From the NCBI GenBank assembly GCA_003138355.1, contig PLFX01000054.1:62001-126000 (forward strand): DNA of 64,000 nt. Direction: 5' to 3'. The position numbers and the translations under genes are program-made. Origin of the DNA: Solirubrobacterales bacterium (GTDB lineage Bacteria; Actinomycetota; Thermoleophilia; Solirubrobacterales; Solirubrobacteraceae). This document shows, in pieces, positions 29,270-37,118 of the stretch (position 1 is the stretch's first letter; each line of letters starts with the position of its first letter). Under the pieces are notes generated by a model, which worked only from the letters and a program-made list of their open reading frames with translations, was not told the origin of the DNA and ran no database searches.

Positions 29270-29332
29270 CTCAATTGGCAGAGCAAGAAGCTGTTAACTT
29301 CGAGGTTGTGGGTTCGAGTCCCACCCCCGCAG
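29260..29332 (+). tRNA. tRNA-Asn (anticodon GTT)
   Basis: 73-nt cloverleaf: 7-bp acceptor stem TGCGGGG/CCCCGCA, D stem GCTC/GAGC, anticodon loop CTGTTAA with GTT, 5-bp T stem GTGGG/CCCAC with loop TTCGAGT, and discriminator G. The first anticodon-stem pair is an A-G mismatch. CCA is not encoded. Its first 10 nt are also the last 10 nt of the HNH reading frame. Confidence 0.93.
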
Positions 29333-29357
29333 TTCCTTAATCGGACTCGCTCTCACC

Positions 29358-31643
29358 CTACGCCGATGCCAGCCTCCCGGCGTAGCCCTTGCAGTCGTAG
29401 AGCACGTAGTTGAGCCCGCCGAGCGGGTAGAACCAGACCGGGTGCTGTGGCGTCCCGACGTTCGTTGCCGGGCGCCACAGCTTCGGATCGACGATCGCGC
29501 ACGCCTGGCGCACCGCTTGCGAGGCGGCATTGCCACCGCGCCACGCGTAGGCGCCGCCGAGCAATACGAAGCGCACTTCGCCCTTCGCAACGAAGTTCGC
29601 GAGCTGCTTCGGGGTCACGCCCGGCGTCTGCGTGCCGTAGCCGCCGATCGCCGCGGCGCGATGGCCGAGCAGGATCATCGGCGCTGCCGTGATCGCCGCC
29701 TGCGTCAGCACCGCCCATTTGGCGTGCGGCGCACGCGGGTCGGCGTAGTGGAAGAGCTGAGCGAGGATCGGATAGGTCGGTTTGGGGGCGCCGATCCCGC
29801 CCTGGCCGGCGTCGGTATAGGGGCCAGCCGCCGGGAAGGTACCGTCGACCGGGACCTCCCAGACCGTCTTCGCGTAGAACAACGGCGCGACGAGTACCGC
29901 TATGAGCATCGCCGCCATCGTCATCGCGGCAAGACGCGGACGCAGCCAGAGCAGCACTACCCCGCAGACGGCCGCGAGGATGAGTAGCGGCCACAGCCAG
30001 CGCAAGTAGTTGTGCTGGCCCGCGAGCAGGCTGATCTGCTCTGCGACGGTCAGCGCGACCGCTGCCGCGGGGAGCAGCAGGTAGCGGCGGTCGCGCTGCA
30101 CGAGCTTCACGCACGCCCATGCACCGCAGGCCGCGATGATCCCGATCCCGGGTCCGAGCGCCGAGGTGTAGTACGGGTGCACGATCCCGTTGGACGCGCT
30201 GAGCACGACGAACTCGGCGAGCAACCAGCCGCCGAAGACGATGAACACCGCGAGGCGCCGGTCACGCCGGGAGCCGCCGCGGAACAGGACGAGCATCAGC
30301 GCGATCAAGCCGACGAGCGCGAACGGCAGCAGCCACGCGGCCTGCGTTCCGAAAGCCGAGCCGAAGAGGCGCGCCGGTCCCGGGGACGGTCCGAGCGCGA
30401 CCGGTGAATAGCTTCGCAAGGTCACGGGCGCTGCGGGCGTCGTCGTGGTCGTCGTCGGGGACGTCTGTGGCACGAATCGGTCCCAGGGGAAAGTCGTGAC
30501 GCCGGTCGTGCCCGCGAGCACGCCGGTGTCGGTGAACACGTAGGGGCCCGTCGAGCCGGTCTGGCCGCTCGCCCCAGTCGCGCCGGTCGCCCCAGTCGAG
30601 CCCGTGCTGCCAACCGAGAACCCCGCCGGCAGCGGCTTCCAGCCGATCCCGTCGAGCTCGAGCGCCTCGACCCGCTCCGCGGGGATCGCGTTGCTGTTCG
30701 GCGCCGGATTGGCCGCCGATGCCCCGACGACGCCCGAGGCGAAGCTCGTCCCCGAACCGCCGACCTGGCCCTCGACGCGGCCGAACCCGTTGTAGGCGAA
30801 GGTCAGCGAGAGCTCCGAATCGTCGGTCGTGCCGCCAACCCATGGGCGTTGGCTCTGGGGTACCAGGTCGACCGCGACGATCCACACGAGCGAGACGACG
30901 CCCAGCACGAGAGCCCCGCCGGCGGTCCGCAGCGCGCGCCGGCGCCAGCTCCCGTTCGCGCAGACGAGATACGCCAAGCCCATGCCCGGCACCACGAGAT
31001 AGCCCGCGAGCGCTTTCGTGTTGAACGCGAGGCCGGCCAGCACCGCCGCGAGGATCAAAGTGCGCAGCCGGTCCGTCTCGATCGCGCGCACGAGCGCCCA
31101 CCCCGCCAGCAGCATCAAGAGGATCAGGAGCGCGTCCGTGTTGTTGTCGCGCGTGGTCGCCACGAACCCGGGGCACACCGCTACGGCGGCGGCAGCCCCG
31201 ACCGCCGTCCAGCGCCCGAACCGCGGTGCGACCACGTAGTAAGCGCACAGCACCGCCAGGAAGCCGCATGCCGCCTCCGGCAACAGGATCACGAGCGCGT
31301 GAAATCCGAGAACCTTGGCGCTCACGGCCTGCAGCCACAGCGCGAGCGGCGGCTTGTCAACAGACATCAGCCCGCCCGGATCGGCGGACACGAAGAAGAA
31401 GTTGTGGAAGGACCGCAGCATCGACTTGACGGCGGCGGCGTAGAAGTTGTTGCCGTAGCCGTTGTGGCTGATCCCGTGACCCTCGAGCAGCGCCGAGACG
31501 ATCAGTACGAGGAGCAGCGCGCCGTGTGCCGGATGCGGTTCGCCAGGGCGCGGCAGGAGTCGCCGGCGGGCTCGCGGCCGGCCGGGTTGTGCCTGCTCAG
31601 CGGCAGGTCGCGCGACGGCGACCGGTGGCTCGCCCGCCGTCAT
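29358..31643 (-). CDS. PMT/ArnT-type membrane glycosyltransferase with a collagen-like loop
   Basis: Glycosyltransferase family 39-like (PMT_2) protein that uses a polyprenyl-phosphate sugar outside the membrane. About 761 aa from the ATG at 31643; longer frames add only low-complexity residues. About 11-12 membrane helices. Family signs are the first loop GISHNGYGNNFYAAAV, the SVDKPPLALW motif (residues 96-99 DKPP) and DNNTDALLILLM. Between helices about 290-400 is a long extracellular insert with a Gly-x-Thr/Ser run (GSTGSTGATGATGASG) and a run of six Thr, which could itself be glycosylated. A C-terminal soluble domain (from about 610) holds VRFVLLGG. The acceptor (protein or lipid) is unknown. 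It runs antisense to and 25 bp from tRNA-Asn. Confidence 0.88.
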   Translation of the reverse strand: MTAGEPPVAVARPAAEQAQPGRPRARRRLLPRPGEPHPAHGALLLVLIVSALLEGHGISHNGYGNNFYAAAVKSMLRSFHNFFFVSADPGGLMSVDKPPLALWLQAVSAKVLGFHALVILLPEAACGFLAVLCAYYVVAPRFGRWTAVGAAAAVAVCPGFVATTRDNNTDALLILLMLLAGWALVRAIETDRLRTLILAAVLAGLAFNTKALAGYLVVPGMGLAYLVCANGSWRRRALRTAGGALVLGVVSLVWIVAVDLVPQSQRPWVGGTTDDSELSLTFAYNGFGRVEGQVGGSGTSFASGVVGASAANPAPNSNAIPAERVEALELDGIGWKPLPAGFSVGSTGSTGATGATGASGQTGSTGPYVFTDTGVLAGTTGVTTFPWDRFVPQTSPTTTTTTPAAPVTLRSYSPVALGPSPGPARLFGSAFGTQAAWLLPFALVGLIALMLVLFRGGSRRDRRLAVFIVFGGWLLAEFVVLSASNGIVHPYYTSALGPGIGIIAACGAWACVKLVQRDRRYLLLPAAAVALTVAEQISLLAGQHNYLRWLWPLLILAAVCGVVLLWLRPRLAAMTMAAMLIAVLVAPLFYAKTVWEVPVDGTFPAAGPYTDAGQGGIGAPKPTYPILAQLFHYADPRAPHAKWAVLTQAAITAAPMILLGHRAAAIGGYGTQTPGVTPKQLANFVAKGEVRFVLLGGAYAWRGGNAASQAVRQACAIVDPKLWRPATNVGTPQHPVWFYPLGGLNYVLYDCKGYAGRLASA

Positions 31644-31743
31644 CGACCAGGCGCGAGATCGCAGACGGCCGCGACGCAGCTCTTGTGGACGCTGTGTCTC
31701 ACGTGGCAGAAAGACTATGCGAGCCGTCGCCGGCGCGGAAGCG

Positions 31744-33288
31744 CTAGGCCTTCGTGCAGCGCTTGCGCGTCCACTTGCGTGCGTGGTGCGCGCGCACGTA
31801 GAGGCAGGTACGGCGCCGCTGTGCGTGGCTCCGTGAAGCCACGCGGGCGGTGAAAGTCGTCGTGCATCGACGGAGCTCGCGCCCGCGCTTGCCATGCCAC
31901 ACCGATCCGCATCGCGTGACGCTCGACGGCTTCGTCCGTCCGGAGAGTCCGGACGCGCCCGCCGTCGTTCCCGGCGTGTCGACGACAGCGATCTGATCAG
32001 CCGCGCTACCGGTGTTGCCGAACGCGTCGGTCACGGTGAGGCTCAAGGTGTAATCGCCTGGCGTTGCGTACACGTGGCTCACGCTCTGCCCGCTCGCGCT
32101 CTGGCCGTCGCCGAAGTTCCACGTGTAGCTCGCGATCGACGCTCCCGTACCCGCGCTCGCGCTGAACGCGAGCGACGTGCCGCTCTGCACACTCGCCTGC
32201 GGCCCAGCGATCGTCGGCTGCAGCGAGGACATCAGCTCGCAGCGGTTCGCCTCGTTGCTCCACGCCGCCTGCAGGTAGTAATGGACGCCGTCGATCGTCT
32301 GGTTATAGAGCGTCCCGGAGCTCGCGCTGCCACCTTCGACCGGCAGGAAGGCATCGGGGTTCCAGGCGACCCCGTTGCAGATGTCGTCGACCTCGTTGCC
32401 CTGGGCGTCATACCAAGCGCTCAACAACGGGTCGGTGATCGTCTCGAGCTCCTCGTGGCTGAGCGATTTGGCTGCGACGTCGCCGAAACCAGGGTCGCCG
32501 TTCGGCGCCTGAACCGTCGCGCTTCCGTCGTCCTGACAGGACTTCGCGTCGCCCGCAGAATCGAGCAGCGTGAACGGAAGGGTGATGTAGAGCAGCGTCG
32601 ACGCGCCGACGGTCGCATACGAATGGAGACTGCAGTAGGTGTTGGTCGAGCACTCGCTGGACCCGTCGATACATGTCGCGACGGTGTCCGGCGTCAGGAT
32701 GATGTAGACGTCGCTCATCCCGACCGGCAGCTGGTTCGCGGCGATGAATGCCTCGAGCTCATTGACCTCCTGGGACTCATTGAGGCAGACGGTCGCGGTC
32801 GCGGTCGTCGCAGCACAACCGCCGCTGCTCGGGAACGGATCGCTGTCGACGAAGCTCCCACCGTAGGTCTGCGAGTACCCCGCGGGGCCGGCTCCGTCGG
32901 CGTACTGCGCCCCGACCGAGAAGACATTCGACGACCCGCCGCTGTCGTGTGCTGTCGCGGCCAGGTACGTGTTGATCAGTTGCTCGGTGCCCGCTTCGAA
33001 GGCCCCGCTCGGGTCCCAGTAGACCGCGTAGGTCGTCACGCCGTGCAGCACCGGTCCACCGTGATAGCTCACGCCGGTGCTCGTGGGCTCGAATGGGGCG
33101 GCGAACGTCCCCGTCCCGCCGCTGATCGCCTGCACTCCGACGGGCGCACCGCCAGGGCCACCGCCCTGCACGACCGCCCCCGCCTGCGCTGCGCACGCGA
33201 GCAACAGCCCGCCTGCGAGCAGCCCGACCAGGTACCGCGCGCATCGCGGCCGCTGCGGAACCGATGCGCTGAACGTCGTGCGTGCCAC
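31744..33288 (-). CDS. Secreted protein with PKD domain
   Basis: 514 aa with a signal peptide (RYLVGLLAGGLLLACAAQAGA; the Cys is followed by AAQ, so a lipobox reading is possible but not clean). Residues about 60-340 resemble a secreted family with HGVTTYAVYWDPSG, a SLSHEELETITDPLLSAWYD segment and EVDDICNG. This pattern is shared by EXORDIUM/Phi-1-like and related secreted proteins; I would not assign an enzyme activity. Residues about 350-435 form a PKD domain (YTWNFGDGQSASGQ ... VSHVYATPGDYTLSLTVTD). The tail is very basic with several Cys. Probably cell-surface or extracellular. Its stop lies 100 bp from the PMT start on the same strand. Confidence 0.82.
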   Translation of the reverse strand: MARTTFSASVPQRPRCARYLVGLLAGGLLLACAAQAGAVVQGGGPGGAPVGVQAISGGTGTFAAPFEPTSTGVSYHGGPVLHGVTTYAVYWDPSGAFEAGTEQLINTYLAATAHDSGGSSNVFSVGAQYADGAGPAGYSQTYGGSFVDSDPFPSSGGCAATTATATVCLNESQEVNELEAFIAANQLPVGMSDVYIILTPDTVATCIDGSSECSTNTYCSLHSYATVGASTLLYITLPFTLLDSAGDAKSCQDDGSATVQAPNGDPGFGDVAAKSLSHEELETITDPLLSAWYDAQGNEVDDICNGVAWNPDAFLPVEGGSASSGTLYNQTIDGVHYYLQAAWSNEANRCELMSSLQPTIAGPQASVQSGTSLAFSASAGTGASIASYTWNFGDGQSASGQSVSHVYATPGDYTLSLTVTDAFGNTGSAADQIAVVDTPGTTAGASGLSGRTKPSSVTRCGSVWHGKRGRELRRCTTTFTARVASRSHAQRRRTCLYVRAHHARKWTRKRCTKA

Positions 33289-33377
33289 TCACCTTCGTGA
33301 TCGGTGAACGGGGCGCACCTTGCAACGGCCCTGGACGGGCGTTGGACCCCCACCCACCCGACTAGGCTGTGCACGTC

Positions 33378-33451
<74 letters not shown>

Positions 33452-33659
33452 TCGTGATAGGCCCAAGAAGCAAGGCGTTTCGCGTTCTGTCGGGCACCGC
33501 GGTCCGCTTCTCGTGTTCCACACCGTGTTCCCCAGCGGCCGCCGAATGGCGCGCTACCGCAAGGCAACGAGGGAGGCGAGATGGCGGGCATAAGGCCCTC
33601 CGGACATCTTCTGGGACGCCGGGCCTGCGAAGCCCGATTCACAAGCGGCAGGACGGCGG

Positions 33660-34523
33660 CTACGAGGGTTTGGCCTGGTGCATGCCGTGCATCGCATGGT
33701 TTGTGCTCGCAGGGACGGTCAGACCGGGGGTGTCCGCGGGTGCGACGGCGACCAGGATGGCGAGCGCGAGGAGGATCCCCGTGGTGCTCGCGAGTGCGAT
33801 GCGCCGCCATGGGAGCGTCTTCTCCAGCGTGATCAGAGCCGTGACCAGGACCATCCACACCAGGCTCATGACGCCCAGCGAGAACAGGGCCACCATCAGC
33901 GCCCAGCAGCAACCAAGGCACCACAGGGCATGTGCCGCGCCCATCTGGACCGCGCCGACGCGACCGTCGCGCCAGTTGCCCAGGAGGAACGCGAGCGGGC
34001 TGCGGCACCTCTGCAGGCACACGTTCTTGAGCGGGGTCATCTCGTAGAGCGCCGCGAGCGCGAGGAGGCCGGCCGCGAGCCACCGCCCGGCGTTGCCCCA
34101 CGAAAGCTCGGACGCGAGCGTCGCGCGTCCGAGGGCCCACAGCGCGTAGGCCACGAGCCCTGTCGCTCCCCAGACGATCAGGTATGAGGCTGCGAACAGG
34201 AGTGGGTGGTCGACTCCGCGCCGCCGCGTCATCCGCGCATACAGCGCGACGGTCGGCGCGCTCGCGGGAAACATCATCGCGGCCATCATCACGACCCACA
34301 CGCCCACGAACCACCCGAGCGCGCCCAGATCGGTGCCCGGTCCCGCGTCCATGCCGCTCATGCTGCGGGCGGTCCACCACCACGCCAGACCCGCAATCGC
34401 CAGCAGCAGCCCGACCAGACCGAGCCGACCCCGGACGGCCGCCAACGCCTCGCGGACCCCCACCTCGCCCGTCGGCATCGCTCCCGGGGCCGATGCTGCG
34501 CCAGGCCCGGCTAGGCCGCCCAC
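33660..34523 (-). CDS. DUF2182 integral membrane protein
   Basis: 287 aa from a GTG start, with seven or so hydrophobic segments. The hallmark of the family, VVMMAAMMFPASAPTVALYA, is at about 77-96, followed by a conserved LKNVCLQRCRSP cysteine pair at about 165-176 and a membrane segment ALWCLGCCWALM with three cysteines. Annotated elsewhere as a 'predicted metal-binding' membrane protein; methionine- and histidine-rich ends here (HAMHGMHQ) fit metal, possibly copper, but that is inference. It overlaps the DUF1326 gene by 13 nt. The two families commonly occur together, so they probably form one functional unit. Confidence 0.88.
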   Translation of the reverse strand: MGGLAGPGAASAPGAMPTGEVGVREALAAVRGRLGLVGLLLAIAGLAWWWTARSMSGMDAGPGTDLGALGWFVGVWVVMMAAMMFPASAPTVALYARMTRRRGVDHPLLFAASYLIVWGATGLVAYALWALGRATLASELSWGNAGRWLAAGLLALAALYEMTPLKNVCLQRCRSPLAFLLGNWRDGRVGAVQMGAAHALWCLGCCWALMVALFSLGVMSLVWMVLVTALITLEKTLPWRRIALASTTGILLALAILVAVAPADTPGLTVPASTNHAMHGMHQAKPS

Positions 34524-35113
34524 GAGAACTGCGAGTTGCTGAACGCTGCCCTGGCGGCGTAGCTGACGCCAAACGCGTCGATGCTCGAGCGCGTGGCGTG
34601 CGCCACCGTCAGCTCCGAACCGGCGGGATGGAAGACCCCGGTCAGGCGCACCGGCTGTCCCGACTCAACGCCGAATGGCACGATGTCCTCAATCTCGAAG
34701 TCGACCTCGTCGCCGATGCGGACCGCGTGGCTCAGCCCCTCTTCACGGACCTCGATCTCGGCACGTCGCACCCCGAGGTTCTCGCCGATCAGCGGCCCGA
34801 GCGCCTCCATCGGGCCGCCGAGCGCACCCGAGAAAACCGCCCCGAGCTTCTCCGCCTGCTCATTCGTCGCAGCAGCATCGATGAACACACCCAACCGCCA
34901 GTTGCCGTCGGTCATCACCTTCGGCGTGTCAGCCACGGCAGCGACCGTCAGCCCGCCGACATCCACTCCCTCCACGTCACCGCTGTGCACGTTGAACACC
35001 AGCGTGACCATGCAGCGGTCGTGCGTCGCACCGAACGACAGCGACGCCGTGCACGGGCACACCACATCGCACGAGCACGTCTCAAAATACGACCCAGCGA
35101 TCCTCCACGCCAT
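34511..35113 (-). CDS. DUF1326 domain protein
   Basis: 200 aa from an ATG with GGGAGGAG just upstream, the first gene of a two-gene operon with DUF2182. The family signature is at the N terminus: YFETCSCDVVCPCTASL, four cysteines in a CxC...CxC pattern that could bind a metal or a thiol ligand. The rest is a beta-rich single domain with HDRCMVTLVFNV and GVFHPAGSELT segments. No signal peptide or membrane segment, so it is probably cytosolic. Function is not known to me; the pairing with a Cys/Met-rich membrane protein suggests metal handling. Confidence 0.9.
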   Translation of the reverse strand: MAWRIAGSYFETCSCDVVCPCTASLSFGATHDRCMVTLVFNVHSGDVEGVDVGGLTVAAVADTPKVMTDGNWRLGVFIDAAATNEQAEKLGAVFSGALGGPMEALGPLIGENLGVRRAEIEVREEGLSHAVRIGDEVDFEIEDIVPFGVESGQPVRLTGVFHPAGSELTVAHATRSSIDAFGVSYAARAAFSNSQFSWAA

Positions 35114-35388
35114 CTCGCTCCTCCCGGTGGATCAGAATGCCGACGCGTCGCCGATTGTGCTCCTGCGTCAGCCGCCAGTCAAGCGGCCCAACTGCTCCTC
35201 GAATACCGTCGACCCCACGTGCGCGGTCGAGGCGGCAGCACATAGGCGCCCGAGCAGCGCGTGCCAGCTTGCGAAAGCCTCACGCCGAAAGGGAGCGCCC
35301 GGCGTGGTGCGTGTCTGGCTGCGGCTTTGGCCCGGCATAGCGACGGTCTGGGGGTGGGGGTGGCGGTCTGTCTCCAGATATCGTTGCG

Positions 35389-36891
35389 GTGGTGACGGGC
35401 GCGTCGGAGTCGGAGGCACGGGAGTTCGCGAAGGCGTTCCGGTCGTTTCTGGAGTGGGTGCATTCCGAGCAGGACGGGGCGCGGCGCAACGAGGTTGCGG
35501 CGCTCGTGAGCGACTTTCTCGGCGCCGGGGCGTCGGACCTGTCGGTGGTTGCCCGTTCGCTACCGGTTTTCGAGCACGTGAACCTGCAGACGGCGTTGAA
35601 CGCGTGGTCGGCCGAGTCGGGTCGCGAGGTAGCTGTTCACGGCATCTCGATCCCGCCGCACCATCCGCCGGTGTCGCTGCAACAGCTGATAACCGGGGTG
35701 GCGATGGCGCCGTTGCGCCTGTCGGCGCCGGCGCTGGTTGATCTGCCCAACGGGCCGAAGTCGACGCTTGCGTGTCTGCGGCTGGCGGCGTTGCTGGTCA
35801 ACGACGAGCTTGGGCGCTACGTCGTGATGGTGATCGGCCCGGGCGAGCACCATCACGAGCTCTCTGTTGAGATCGCAGGGTTGTCGGTCGACGCCGCGCA
35901 GGCCGTCCACGCCCGGTTGGGTGAGTTACGCCGCGCTCTGAACGTGTACCGCGGGCATGTGATCGAGGTTGGACTGTCACCGATGGGCGGAGTCACGCTC
36001 GAGTTCGGCGAGATCCCTGCGACCGCACGCGAGGACGTGGTGCTTCCCGAGCCGGTACTCGCGCGGGTCGAGCGGCACGCGCTCGGTGTGGCTGCGCACC
36101 GCGACGCACTGCTGCAGGCTGGCCAGCACCTCAAGCGTGGGTTGCTTCTGTATGGGCCGCCGGGGACTGGCAAGACGCATACGACCCGCTACGTGATCGG
36201 GCAGATGGACGGCTACACCCGGTTGCTGCTCACGGGGCAGGCGCTGCGGGCGATCGGCTCGGCCGCGGAGCTCGCGCGCGACCTGCAGCCAGCCGTCATG
36301 GTCCTTGAGGACGTCGATCTGGTTGCGGAGGATCGCAGCTTCGGGCCCGGCTCGAGCCCGGTCTTGTTTGACCTTCTCGATGCGATGGACGGAGCAGCGG
36401 CGGACGCCGACCTGTTGTTCGTGCTCACTACCAACCGGGCCGACCTGCTCGAGCCGGCATTGGCGGCTAGGCCCGGCCGGGTGGACGTCGCGATCGAGAT
36501 CGACCTCCCCGACGCCGACGCGCGCAAACGCCTGCTCGCGCTCTATAGCCGCTCGATCCCGTTGCAGCTGTCCGAGGCCGACGTGCTCGAGATCGTCGAG
36601 CGTACCGACGGGGTGACTGCATCCTTCATCAAGGAGCTGCTGCGTCGTGCGATGCTCGAGTCGCTGCACGATGATCCCCCGGCGGTGGTCGTAACGGCTG
36701 AGCACGCCTCGCGAGCACTCGATGATCTGCTCGACAGCGGCCAGCGGCTCACTCGTAGCCTGCTCGGCGTCGGCAACGACCCCGAGAGTCTTCCAGCTGG
36801 CGGCGGGCTGGGCTCGCTGCCACCACAGCGTGGACCCGGTCGGATGGGCTATGGGCAGTTGCGCGCAAGCGTGCGACGCATCCCCGGGTAG
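35389..36891 (+). CDS. AAA-family ATPase with an uncharacterised N-terminal domain
   Basis: 500 aa from GTG (35389, another at 35392). A single AAA module occupies about 225-450: Walker A GPPGTGKT (256-263), Walker B VMVLEDVD (302-309), sensor 1 FVLTTNRAD, and arginine finger region ALAARPGRVD. This is the CDC48/FtsH-like branch by feel. The first 220 residues form a domain I do not recognise; it includes an early helical part and a beta part with YVVMVIGPGEHHHELSV. The C terminus is Gly/Pro/Arg-rich. No protease motif and no membrane segment, so it is probably a cytosolic remodelling ATPase with unknown client. The 275 bp upstream separate it from the divergent DUF1326 gene. Confidence 0.87.
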   Translation: MVTGASESEAREFAKAFRSFLEWVHSEQDGARRNEVAALVSDFLGAGASDLSVVARSLPVFEHVNLQTALNAWSAESGREVAVHGISIPPHHPPVSLQQLITGVAMAPLRLSAPALVDLPNGPKSTLACLRLAALLVNDELGRYVVMVIGPGEHHHELSVEIAGLSVDAAQAVHARLGELRRALNVYRGHVIEVGLSPMGGVTLEFGEIPATAREDVVLPEPVLARVERHALGVAAHRDALLQAGQHLKRGLLLYGPPGTGKTHTTRYVIGQMDGYTRLLLTGQALRAIGSAAELARDLQPAVMVLEDVDLVAEDRSFGPGSSPVLFDLLDAMDGAAADADLLFVLTTNRADLLEPALAARPGRVDVAIEIDLPDADARKRLLALYSRSIPLQLSEADVLEIVERTDGVTASFIKELLRRAMLESLHDDPPAVVVTAEHASRALDDLLDSGQRLTRSLLGVGNDPESLPAGGGLGSLPPQRGPGRMGYGQLRASVRRIPG

Positions 36892-37118
36892 CACGTCGAC
36901 CCCGCCGCGCCTGGAGTCCTCAATCGTTGAAGCGTCGGTCGAGGAAGCGTCATCACCCTGGCATGATCCGGCGCGCACCCGCATCGCGTTGCCCGTCGTG
37001 CGGGCTGCAAGCACGGAGTCGCTCTACGGGCGGCCAGGGCGGGCGAGCTTGACCAGCGGGGCCGCAAACTCGCGGATAGCCAATCGCGGCGCACACCCCA
37101 GCGTCATACTCGGGCCTC

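Noticed and set aside
33452-33659. Possible attachment site or integrase remnant next to tRNA(CAT)
   Set aside because: I found no duplicated tRNA 3' end and no recombinase motif in the 208 bp; nothing identifiable is there.
35114-35388. G-rich tract (runs of G around 35351-35362) before the AAA ATPase gene
   Set aside because: Could form a G-quadruplex-like run but it is short and isolated; no functional sign.
36892-37118. Possible riboswitch or leader before the amino-acid permease
   Set aside because: No conserved aptamer or terminator-antiterminator pair could be recognised in the 227 bp.
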